Source: Saprospirales bacterium
GTDB taxonomy: Bacteria > Bacteroidota > Bacteroidia > Chitinophagales > Saprospiraceae
Assembly (NCBI GenBank): GCA_016711045.1
Contig: JADJTT010000008.1
Location: forward strand, 248,001-312,000
Length of the DNA: 64,000 nt
Reading direction: 5' to 3'
In this document: one piece after another, positions 44,501 to 51,540 of the stretch
Layout of the letters: each line of letters begins with the position of its first letter
How positions within the stretch are numbered: the first letter of the stretch is position 1
Notes under the pieces: generated by a model
What the model was told of the DNA's origin: nothing
What the model saw: the letters and a program-made list of their open reading frames with translations, nothing else
Databases searched by the model: none
Program-made: the position numbers and the translations under genes

Positions 44501-47500
44501 AGTGGCAATTATTCTTTTACCAACCTGCCCCCGGGCGAATACTACGTGGTCATGACGCCTCCTGTGCCCGGGTACGAGGCGACACTTGGCGGAACAGACG
44601 ATCCGGATACCGACCCGAGCAATACGGATAACAACGGGTCGCTGATCGGCGGGGTGATCCGCACTCAGAACTTTTTCCTGGTGAACGGAACGGAGCCGGC
44701 TGGCGATGGAGACGGTACTAACGGCAACCTGACGATCGACTTTGGCCTGGCCGTCTACTCGCTGGGTAACCAGGTGTGGAACGATCCCAATAACAACGGC
44801 ATCATCGATGGCGGGGAATCAGGTATCAGTGGCGTACCCGTGAGGCTGTATGCCTTTGACGGGGTCACGGAAATTCCCGTGGGTCCCGACGGTATTCTGG
44901 GTACTGCAGACGATGCTCCAGGGGGCGTATTGACAGATGCCAATGGGAATTACCGCTTCGACAACCTGCCGGCTGGTACCTTCGTAGTCGAGGTGGATAC
45001 CCCGACCGGATTAAGGTCGAGTACCGTCAATGGCGGAGATCCGGATACGAATCCAACGGATGGAGACGATAATGGGGTCATCGTGACCGGTACCACTGTG
45101 CAAAGCAATCCCGTTACGCTGGGCCCCAATGGGTCAGAGCCTACCGGGGAGACCGGTGCGCCAGGCACGACCGACGACCATTCCAACCTGACGGTCGATT
45201 TTGGTTTTTATGAACCGCTGAGCGTAGGTAGCTACGTGTGGTACGACACCAATGCAGACGGCCAGCAAGGGCTACCTGCCGACGAACCGCCGATGATCGG
45301 CGTGACGGTGAAATTGTTCACTGCTGCAGGCGTGGAAGTACCTGTAGGACCGGACGGCATACTCGGCACCGCCGACGATGGCCCAGGTGGCATGCTCACC
45401 GATGCAAACGGCGAATACTTGTTCGACGGACTCGGCGCAGGGGATTATTATGTTGTAATCGAAAATTCTCCTGTGGGGTTAGACCTGACGACCAGCGGGG
45501 GAGATGTCGATGCGAATATTTCAGATACGGATAGCAATGGAGAACTGATTTTGGGAGAGATCCGCTCCCAGGTCTTCACCTTATTGCAAGGCACAGAGAC
45601 CGAAACTCCCGATAATGGAGATAATAATTACCAGGCCGGGGTAGACTTCGGCTTTGTCGGCTACTCCCTGGGTAACCGCATATGGGAAGATCGAAATGAT
45701 AATGGAGTAATCGATGTCGGAGAACCCGGCATTCCCAATGTGACGGTTAGGTTATTGGATGCGTTGGGCAATCCGGTTCCGGATCCTGCGAATCCATCCA
45801 TCGACTACGTCGTGACCACCGATGCCAACGGCTACTACCGCTTCGACAACCTGCCCGCCGGCGACTACATCGTGGAAGTGGTGACGCCGGTTGCCTATCA
45901 ATCGAGCACCATGAATGCAGGGGATCCCGAATCCGATCCGGATGATAGCGACGACAATGGCACCGTAATTGGGGCTGGTACCGTGCGAAGTGATGTCGTG
46001 ACCCTGGGTGGCCTGGCAGAACCGACAGGTGAATCAGACCTGGGCCCAGGCGACACAGGCGCCACTGCAGCGCCCGACAACCGATCCAACCTGACGGTAG
46101 ACTTCGGTTTCTTCGAACCACTGAGTGTAGGAAACTATGTCTGGTACGATGCCAACGCCAACGGGATCCAGGATCCGGGCGAGACGCCGGTAGATGGGGC
46201 GACGGTGCAGCTTTACGATGAATTTGGCAATGAGATACTTGTAGGGCCGGATGGGATCCTCGGTACGTCAGATGATGCTCCGGGCGGGGTAATAACAGGA
46301 GGAGATGGGTTGTACGAATTTTCTAACCTCAATCCAGGGAATTATTACATCGTCCTTACTCCACCAGTGTCTACTTACGAAGTATCGCCTATAAACGGCG
46401 GAGACCCGGATGGCAACGCCAGTAATACGGACAATAACGCCCAGCTGATCAGCGGGGTGATCCGTACCGACGTCTTTACCCTGTCAACCGGCGGTGAACC
46501 ACCCTTCGGTGTAGATGGCGACGGCGACAACGGCAACCAGACGATCGATCTGGCGCTGGTCGGCTACAGCCTGGGTAACCAGGTGTGGTTTGACAAGAAT
46601 AATGACGGCTTGTACCAACCCAATGGAGTAGATGCCATTGGTGGCAACGCCGACGACGAGCCCGGCATTGACGGGGTCACGGTACACTTGTATGCCAGCG
46701 ATGGGGTTACGCCTATCGACGATCCGAACCAACCAGGCTACCAGCCTTATGTGGTGACGACTGCGGGTGGCGGCTTCTACCGCTTCGACAACCTGGCGCC
46801 GGGCGATTATGTAGTAAGCATTGACCTGCCGGGTGGGTATGCCGCCAGCAGTACGGTTGACGCAGGCGATCCGGAGACCGATGTAGACGACAACGATGAT
46901 AACGGGACAACCCCGAACAACTATAGCTCCACAGTGAGCAGCGGGGTGGTGACCCTGGGGCCTGGTGGCAGTGAACCTACTACGGGTGACAGCGAATTGG
47001 GCCCTGGCGATACCAACCCGGCAGATGCCTACGCCAACCTGACCGTCGACTTTGGCCTTATTCAACCGGTCAACCTGGGTAACCGGGTATGGCTGGATGT
47101 GAACGGCGACGGCATACAGGATGTAGGCGAACCGGGATTAGATGGGGCTGTACTGAAACTGCTGGTCAATGACGGCACCGGCAATTATGTGCCTGCCATA
47201 GATATTAACGGCAACCCGGTTCTAAACCAAACCACTGCGGGTGGCGGCCTATACAACTTTACCAACCTGCCTCCGGGTGAATACATCGTGCAGGTCGTAT
47301 CAGGTCCTCCAGGCTATGATGTGCTGTCACCAGGCGGTGCCGATCCGGATGCAGACCCCAGCAATACCGATTCAAATGCCTACGACAATGCAGGCACGAT
47401 AGAGACCCTGCCGATAACCCTAATCAGCACCACCGAACCCAATACGGGTGCCGATGGCGACGGCACGGATGGTAACTTTACCGTAGACCTGGGGTATGTA

Positions 47501-47623
47501 GGCTACAACCTGGGTAACCTGGTATGGTTTGATTCTAACAACAACGGCCTGAAAGACCCCGGAGAAAGTTCGGTAGGAGCAGGGTTCAGTTGGAACTGCT
47601 GGATGCCTTTGGTGCTCCGGTAG
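41513..47623 (+). CDS. Giant protein A, main fragment (PKD-like, Ig-like and SdrD B-like)
   Basis: 2,036 residues in one open frame. The first third is PKD-like repeats, then three Ig-like units (for example AQPAASTICSGGTQTLTAVG and FTSTASPGAGGTLSYQWEVS). From 43860 on come SdrD B-like domains alternating between type A (YSLGNxIWxDxNxNGxxDxGExGIxGV) and type B (LSVGDYVWYDTNxNGxQDxGExPVxGA). These Cna-B-like beta-sandwich domains usually bind Ca and make rigid stalks. The fragment ends out of frame after SSVGAG; a GGG run at 47582-47584 seems one G short. Confidence 0.88.
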   Translation: MVWEIANGTCATEDQMLINYYQDPLAANAGLDQTAVCADQVTMAADPPIAGVGVWTQVGATPSVANIASTVSPATVISDLVAGVYTFDWTVTNGTCPTYTDQVTVTVEETPETAVAGPDQKFCSLVTSATLAATPVSSPTTGAWSIVSKPSGAPDPTFSPSSSDPAATANGLQEGIYVFEWTTSYFNSGSGITCESTDQVTITNVPVVADAITGTDDELCYGEAMLLVGNTPTVGTGKWTQTAGSPVFILNSTNPTTQVLGYTAGTYTFRWEITYDPDDDPPCTDFDDVTITVHPLPTQALAGADQNVCAAPSTSTSTVLAGNTPAGGETGTWSWISGPNVVTFSSVNANTPGATANGLFPGPGAAPLGSPNIYELQWTIANATNTCFSSDNMLVDVWEEPTTAAAGTDQEWCNVTGFTLTAGTVTVGQGVWTKVSGPAGVITSPTSATTTVTGTVPGTYVFRWTTTHGTTLTGPACTSIDEVTIYNYADLAAGGPVGATVCDGGTATLSALATGGSGAYTYVWEMSTGDCTSPSFSPIVPAATGPTYTTPALAATTSYRVIISDANGICTPPLTSNCATVTVVPDPIITAQPAASTICSGGTQTLTAVGWVDPPFSVTYQWQKSTTGCAGTFTNISGATSSTYITPGLTTTTYYRVIVAATGSGCFTGPSACATVTVNPKPIINTQPQNATRCVDDAVSFTSTASPGAGGTLSYQWEVSTNGGTTWSTSILNVVGTTTTTTLTINPVTLAMNNYRYRMVVTETGTATCTTNSSAAILTARNCYSLGNQIWADANGNGLLDGGESGIDGVTVRLLNPDGTPADNPNIPGIQPYVVTTSGGGYYRFDNILAGNYIVEVVGGTGTPLDGYFSSTINAGDPDLDVDDNDDNGTVIVGTNVRSQPVTLGPGNSEPTGETNLGPGDPGQPDARSNLTVDFGFIQPMNVGDYVWYDTNNDGTQDGGEPPVVGATMTIYNANGTPVTVGANGLPYTNTTLTNSSGNYSFTNLPPGEYYVVMTPPVPGYEATLGGTDDPDTDPSNTDNNGSLIGGVIRTQNFFLVNGTEPAGDGDGTNGNLTIDFGLAVYSLGNQVWNDPNNNGIIDGGESGISGVPVRLYAFDGVTEIPVGPDGILGTADDAPGGVLTDANGNYRFDNLPAGTFVVEVDTPTGLRSSTVNGGDPDTNPTDGDDNGVIVTGTTVQSNPVTLGPNGSEPTGETGAPGTTDDHSNLTVDFGFYEPLSVGSYVWYDTNADGQQGLPADEPPMIGVTVKLFTAAGVEVPVGPDGILGTADDGPGGMLTDANGEYLFDGLGAGDYYVVIENSPVGLDLTTSGGDVDANISDTDSNGELILGEIRSQVFTLLQGTETETPDNGDNNYQAGVDFGFVGYSLGNRIWEDRNDNGVIDVGEPGIPNVTVRLLDALGNPVPDPANPSIDYVVTTDANGYYRFDNLPAGDYIVEVVTPVAYQSSTMNAGDPESDPDDSDDNGTVIGAGTVRSDVVTLGGLAEPTGESDLGPGDTGATAAPDNRSNLTVDFGFFEPLSVGNYVWYDANANGIQDPGETPVDGATVQLYDEFGNEILVGPDGILGTSDDAPGGVITGGDGLYEFSNLNPGNYYIVLTPPVSTYEVSPINGGDPDGNASNTDNNAQLISGVIRTDVFTLSTGGEPPFGVDGDGDNGNQTIDLALVGYSLGNQVWFDKNNDGLYQPNGVDAIGGNADDEPGIDGVTVHLYASDGVTPIDDPNQPGYQPYVVTTAGGGFYRFDNLAPGDYVVSIDLPGGYAASSTVDAGDPETDVDDNDDNGTTPNNYSSTVSSGVVTLGPGGSEPTTGDSELGPGDTNPADAYANLTVDFGLIQPVNLGNRVWLDVNGDGIQDVGEPGLDGAVLKLLVNDGTGNYVPAIDINGNPVLNQTTAGGGLYNFTNLPPGEYIVQVVSGPPGYDVLSPGGADPDADPSNTDSNAYDNAGTIETLPITLISTTEPNTGADGDGTDGNFTVDLGYVGYNLGNLVWFDSNNNGLKDPGESSVGAGFSWNCWMPLVLR

Positions 47624-50200
47624 ACGACCCGACCCAGGCGGGTTTCCAGCCCTATATGGTGACGACGAATGCTAACGGTGAATACCTGTTTGAAGGCTTG
47701 CCCGCAGGCACCTACAAGGTGTTGCTGACTACGGTGAATTTTAGTCCCAGCAGCCCGCTGGATGGCTATCTCGCTTCCTCAGGGCCGGGTCAACAAAGTG
47801 ACCCCGAAGCAGCGGGTGGCATCGATCAGGATGCCAACGGGCTGTTTTCGGCTAATCCGGCGACGACCGGTATCGTGTCGGGCAATATTATCCTGGGACC
47901 AGGTTCGCCGGAGCCACTGAATGAAACCCTCCAGGATCCAAATGTACCAACGGTACCAGACGGCAACTCGAACATGACCCTGGACTTTGGCTTGTTCCAC
48001 CCACTCTCCGTAGGAGATTATGTCTGGTTCGATTCGAATTCAAATGGGATTCAAGATCCGGGAGAGTCTCCGGTGGAAGGCGCTACGGTAACGATCTATA
48101 ATGCCGATGGCTCGCCCGTAACGCTGGGCGCCGATGGAAGTGCGTATACGAACACCACGACGAGAGATGGCCTGGGTGCCTATGAGTTTACCAATTTACC
48201 TCCGGGTGAATACTATCTGGTGCTGACGCCACCAGGTCCGGCAGGCGGCTATGACCCCACCGTGAACGGCGGCGATCCCGATAACTTCACCAGCAACTCG
48301 GACAACAACGGCTACTTCGACGGATCGGTGATCCGCACAGATCCGTTCGTCCTGGAAAGCGATACAGAGATAGAGACGCTGGCAGACGATGGGGACAATA
48401 ACTACCAGTCCGGCATAGACTTCGGCCTGGTCGGCTATTCCCTGGGTAACCGGGTTTTTGCCGATGAGAATAACGACGGCCTGCTCAACGGGAGTGATAT
48501 CGGGATTTCAGGGGTGACTGTCCGATTGTTGGATGGATCTGGGAATCCGGTGAAGGATCCTGCGAACCCAACCCTCGACTACGTGGTGATAACCGATGCC
48601 TTTGGCTACTATCGCTTCGACAACCTGCCTGAAGGCAACTATATCGTGGAAATAGATACACCGAGTGGCTATTTCTCGAGTACCACAGACGGCGGCGATC
48701 CGGATCCGAACGATGATCCGGAATCAGATCCGCAGGATAGCGACGACAACGGTACCGTGATCGGAGCAAGCACCATTCGAAGCGGGGTGGTGTTCCTGGG
48801 AGACCAGGCAGAACCGACAGGTGAAACGAACCTGGGCACAGGCGATGCCAACATACAAGATAACCGGGCTAACCTGACCGTAGACTTCGCCCTCATCCAA
48901 CCGATGAATGTAGGAGACTATGTTTGGTACGATACCAACGGCGATGGTCAGCAGGGTGATCCCACGCTTGAACCACCGGTAGAAGGCGCTGTCATGACCC
49001 TCTATTTTTCCGATGGAACACCTGCAACGGACATCCAGGGCAACCCAGTGGGATCCTATACTACAGGACCGGATGGATTGTACGAATTCACCAACCTGGC
49101 TCCGGGCGACTACTACGTCGTCATGACGCCACCGGTAGCCGGCTACGAGCCGACGGTTGGCGGATTGGATGACCCCGATACGGACCCGAGTGACACCGAC
49201 AACAATGGTGCCCTGGTTGGTGGAATCATCCGCACACCAGTCTTCACACTGGTGAACAATACCGAACCTAATACGCCGGACGATGGCGATGGCACGAACG
49301 GCAACCTGACGCTCGACTTTGGGCTGGCAGGCTATTCCCTGGGCAACCGCATTTGGGAAGATGCCAATGACAATGGCCAGCTCGACGGCACAGAAGTGGG
49401 TATCGGCGGCGTCACCGTGAAGTTGTATGCTGCGGATGGCGTTACAGAGATCCCTGTAGGTCCAGACGGTATTCTCGGTACTGCCGATGATGCCTTTGGC
49501 GGGGTGATCACGGATGCGAACGGCTACTACCGCTTTGACAATCTGCCGGCAGGCGATTATGTGGTAGAAGTAGTCGGTGGCACGGGTACGCCACTTGACG
49601 GCTATCTCTCCAGTACGTCCAATGCCGGAGATCCGGATTCCGATGTAGACGATGGGGACGATAACGGTACGGTTATTATCGGCACGAACGTGCAAAGCCA
49701 GCCCGTGACTTTGGGGCCTGGTGCTGGAGAACCTCCTGAATGAACAGGATCTGGCCCCAGGCGGTCAGGGTACGACTGATGGTCGATCCAACCTGACGGT
49801 AGACTTCGGCTTCTTCACCTCGGTGAGCGTCGGCGATAAGGTCTGGGTAGACCTGGATGGCAACGGCCTGCAAAATGGCGGAGAGCCAGGTGTGCCAGGG
49901 GTTACCGTACGGATCTACAATGCCACTACCGGGGCGGAAATCACAACTGATATGTACGGCAATCCATTGCTTCCTGAAGTGACCGACGCCAATGGAGAAT
50001 ATCTGTTCGAAAATCTGCACCCAGGGAGTTACTACGTCATCTTCGATCTGAATACCGTGCCGCCTTATTACACGGTAACGATTCAGAATGTGGATGGCAA
50101 TGTGTCTAACGAGGATGATTCGGACGCCAGCCCGGTCAATGGCCTGACCGAAAACACGGGCTATATCCCATCGGGGGGCGCCAACCTGAGTCTTGATATG
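43860..50200 (+). repeat. Higher-order repeat of paired SdrD B-like domains (about 900 bp)
   Basis: Type A domains start near 43862, 44757, 45661, 46564, 47500, 48433 and 49330, and type B domains lie between them, with the last near 49820. The A-to-A spacing is 895-936 bases, so the repeat unit is a two-domain module of about 300 residues, present seven times. This suggests amplification of an A-B pair and not of single domains. Confidence 0.85.
47590..49743 (+). CDS. Giant protein A, SdrD B-like fragment 2
   Basis: 717 residues carrying the end of the type A domain begun upstream and four further SdrD B-like domains (types B, A, B, A). It enters frame after the missing G at 47582-47584 (VELLDAFGAPVDD). 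It ends at AGEPPE, where an indel near 49735 shifts the frame to NEQDLAPGGQGTTDGRSNLTVDFGF of the last piece. Confidence 0.85.
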   Translation: MELLDAFGAPVDDPTQAGFQPYMVTTNANGEYLFEGLPAGTYKVLLTTVNFSPSSPLDGYLASSGPGQQSDPEAAGGIDQDANGLFSANPATTGIVSGNIILGPGSPEPLNETLQDPNVPTVPDGNSNMTLDFGLFHPLSVGDYVWFDSNSNGIQDPGESPVEGATVTIYNADGSPVTLGADGSAYTNTTTRDGLGAYEFTNLPPGEYYLVLTPPGPAGGYDPTVNGGDPDNFTSNSDNNGYFDGSVIRTDPFVLESDTEIETLADDGDNNYQSGIDFGLVGYSLGNRVFADENNDGLLNGSDIGISGVTVRLLDGSGNPVKDPANPTLDYVVITDAFGYYRFDNLPEGNYIVEIDTPSGYFSSTTDGGDPDPNDDPESDPQDSDDNGTVIGASTIRSGVVFLGDQAEPTGETNLGTGDANIQDNRANLTVDFALIQPMNVGDYVWYDTNGDGQQGDPTLEPPVEGAVMTLYFSDGTPATDIQGNPVGSYTTGPDGLYEFTNLAPGDYYVVMTPPVAGYEPTVGGLDDPDTDPSDTDNNGALVGGIIRTPVFTLVNNTEPNTPDDGDGTNGNLTLDFGLAGYSLGNRIWEDANDNGQLDGTEVGIGGVTVKLYAADGVTEIPVGPDGILGTADDAFGGVITDANGYYRFDNLPAGDYVVEVVGGTGTPLDGYLSSTSNAGDPDSDVDDGDDNGTVIIGTNVQSQPVTLGPGAGEPPE

Positions 50201-50545
50201 GGCCTGCAGTGCAATATCGAGGTAGACGCCGGCCAAACCGCAAAAATTTGCAGCAAGAATATGCTCGCACTCGCTCAGCTCAACGCTTTCATCACACCGG
50301 CTTCGGTGGGCGGCGTTTGGAGTACCAGCGGTGACGGCCAGTTTGTGCAAGGGGATGGTACGACTATTGACAATACCTTCAGCGGGGCGGTATTCTATAT
50401 ACCCGGTCCGAATGATAAGACGAACGGAAGCGTCACACTTACACTGACCAGCAATCCCATCGGCCCTTGTCTGCCGGTGTCAGATACCGTGGTCATTACG
50501 GTTTTAAAAGTCGATTGCGGGGCTTTCCCGTGGGACGGAAATTAA
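49721..50545 (+). CDS. Giant protein A, C-terminal fragment
   Basis: This piece has the last type B SdrD-like domain (SVGDKVWVDLDGNGLQNGGEPGVPG) and a final PKD-like domain (CNIEVDAGQTAKICSKNM...WSTSGDGQFVQGDG...VSDTVVITV), ending KVDCGAFPWDGN. No T9SS type A or type B sorting domain and no LPXTG-like motif is visible. The terminator 28 bases after the stop shows that this is the real end of the gene. Confidence 0.8.
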   Translation: MLENLLNEQDLAPGGQGTTDGRSNLTVDFGFFTSVSVGDKVWVDLDGNGLQNGGEPGVPGVTVRIYNATTGAEITTDMYGNPLLPEVTDANGEYLFENLHPGSYYVIFDLNTVPPYYTVTIQNVDGNVSNEDDSDASPVNGLTENTGYIPSGGANLSLDMGLQCNIEVDAGQTAKICSKNMLALAQLNAFITPASVGGVWSTSGDGQFVQGDGTTIDNTFSGAVFYIPGPNDKTNGSVTLTLTSNPIGPCLPVSDTVVITVLKVDCGAFPWDGN

Positions 50546-50573
50546 ATACCACATTCAGAAACACTATTTTGGA

Positions 50574-50603
50574 GCCACTCACACCCCGTGAGTGGCTTTT
50601 TTT
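50574..50603 (+). terminator. Rho-independent terminator of giant protein A
   Basis: GCCACTCAC (50574-50582) pairs perfectly with GTGAGTGGC (50588-50596), with a 5-base loop and a run of seven T. It is the clearest intrinsic terminator in the window. Confidence 0.85.
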
Positions 50604-50717
50604 GTTTAGAATATTATTTAAGATTGGTAAATCCGAACATATTATCTATGTTTGCTATGTGATTATTCGCATCCAGATCCAACGCAAAATTTTTCAGTGA
50701 AAAAATAGGATAATTTT

Positions 50718-50747
50718 TTTGCATTATTAAAATATTTAATACTTTTG
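50718..50747 (+). promoter_or_regulatory. Predicted promoter of giant protein B
   Basis: TTTG at 50718-50721, an 18-base AT-rich spacer and TACTTTTG at 50740-50747 (exact TAnnTTTG). Transcription from here would leave a leader of about 790 bases before the ATG at 51541. Confidence 0.6.
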
Positions 50748-51074
50748 TCATAACCCAAACGATAACAGTAACTCCTCAATGTACTGAAATCGTAATTTCC
50801 TTCCCAGCCACCGATTTTCAGTCAGTAAGAAACACAAAACACTTTTATATACACTATGGCATCGCATCGTTAGCCACCATTTTTTTTCAGAAACACTAGA
50901 ATTTTAAGTAACTCGTATTTCTGCGTATGCAGAGATCGGGAAATTTCCTTTTGATGGATTTAGATGAAGCGCTTTTCGGCTTTCGAAAAGACTTTTGTGT
51001 ATTTTTCGTTGAAAGGATCAGGCTGTATTGAACCCAAACAAGATAAACGCAACACTACATGGTCAAAGGTTACG

Positions 51075-51430
51075 TAAAGGGCGGCTTATGCCGCCCCTTA
51101 TACCTTTCCGGTATTTTAGGATGCCGGAATTCCATTCTGGAAAACCAATGCAACGCATTGGGAAAAGCCCTTGTAATGCTTGCTACCCCTGAGGAAGCGC
51201 ATTACAAGGGCTTTTTTATTTCTGCCGTTGTGCGCCCCCTTTTCTATCAGCAAACCGTCAAGTGGAATACTAGATCTGAAAAACTGAGATTACTAATTTG
51301 TTAGTGCAATGCGCGTGCAGCCCCTTGTGGGCTGCACTTTTCTCAGATCTGTCTGATCCACAAATGATTATAGATTGGAAATCAATCAATGCAGGTTGAG
51401 TGTGGCCCTGCGGGGCTACACTTTTTAAAC
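51075..51430 (+). ncRNA. Series of hairpins in the leader of giant protein B
   Basis: Several stem-loops follow each other with no ORF between them: AAGGGCGGC/GCCGCCCCTT at 51077-51099; AAGCCCTTGTAATGC paired perfectly with 51199-51213 and followed by a T-run (a strong terminator, 51165-51217); GTGCAGCCC/GGGCTGCAC then TTTT (51315-51341), enclosed by AGATCTGA/TCAGATCT (51272-51350); and AGTGTGGCCC/GGGCTACACT then TTTTT (51399-51427). At least three have terminator form. They may attenuate the giant gene or mark short transcripts. The rest of 50604-51540 has no gene. Confidence 0.55.
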
Positions 51431-51540
51431 CTATGAAACGCAGCGAAAACACAAAAATAGGTGGCATAATATTTGCCTCAAATAGTCAGGTGGCGTAAGC
51501 CACACATTTATTGGTTTTTTACCCAAGCAAATACTAACAC

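Larger units (their letters stand above)
38233..50545 (+). pseudogene. Giant surface protein A (PKD-like, Ig-like, SdrD B-like), whole gene with frameshifts
   Basis: One gene of about 4,100 codons, seen as six frame pieces. The N-terminus (MKCFHLNTLGQFFAENHPNT) and a hydrophobic segment (CIALSGLVLVLFFQINSL) give an extended signal peptide or anchor. The order after it is: PKD-like repeats of about 80 residues (38.4-43.0 kb), Ig-like domains (43.0-43.85 kb), 14 SdrD B-like domains (43.86-50.2 kb) and one final PKD-like domain. Single-base frame changes lie near 38390, 41200, 41305, 41485, 47582 and 49735. A strong terminator follows the stop. It is probably a cell-surface stalk or adhesin. No T9SS sorting domain is visible at the end. 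Labelled broken because of the indels, but they may be sequencing errors. Confidence 0.75.

Noticed and set aside
38233..50545. Frame pieces of giant A read as separate genes
   Set aside because: Neighbouring pieces continue the same domains across single-base changes, and there is one promoter and one terminator for the whole.
50467..50700. Frame of 77 codons across the end of giant A
   Set aside because: It crosses the terminator and overlaps giant A in another frame; a shadow.
51059..51304. Frame of 81 codons in the leader of giant B
   Set aside because: It is composed of hairpin arms, including a perfect 15-bp stem, so its openness follows from structure and not from coding.
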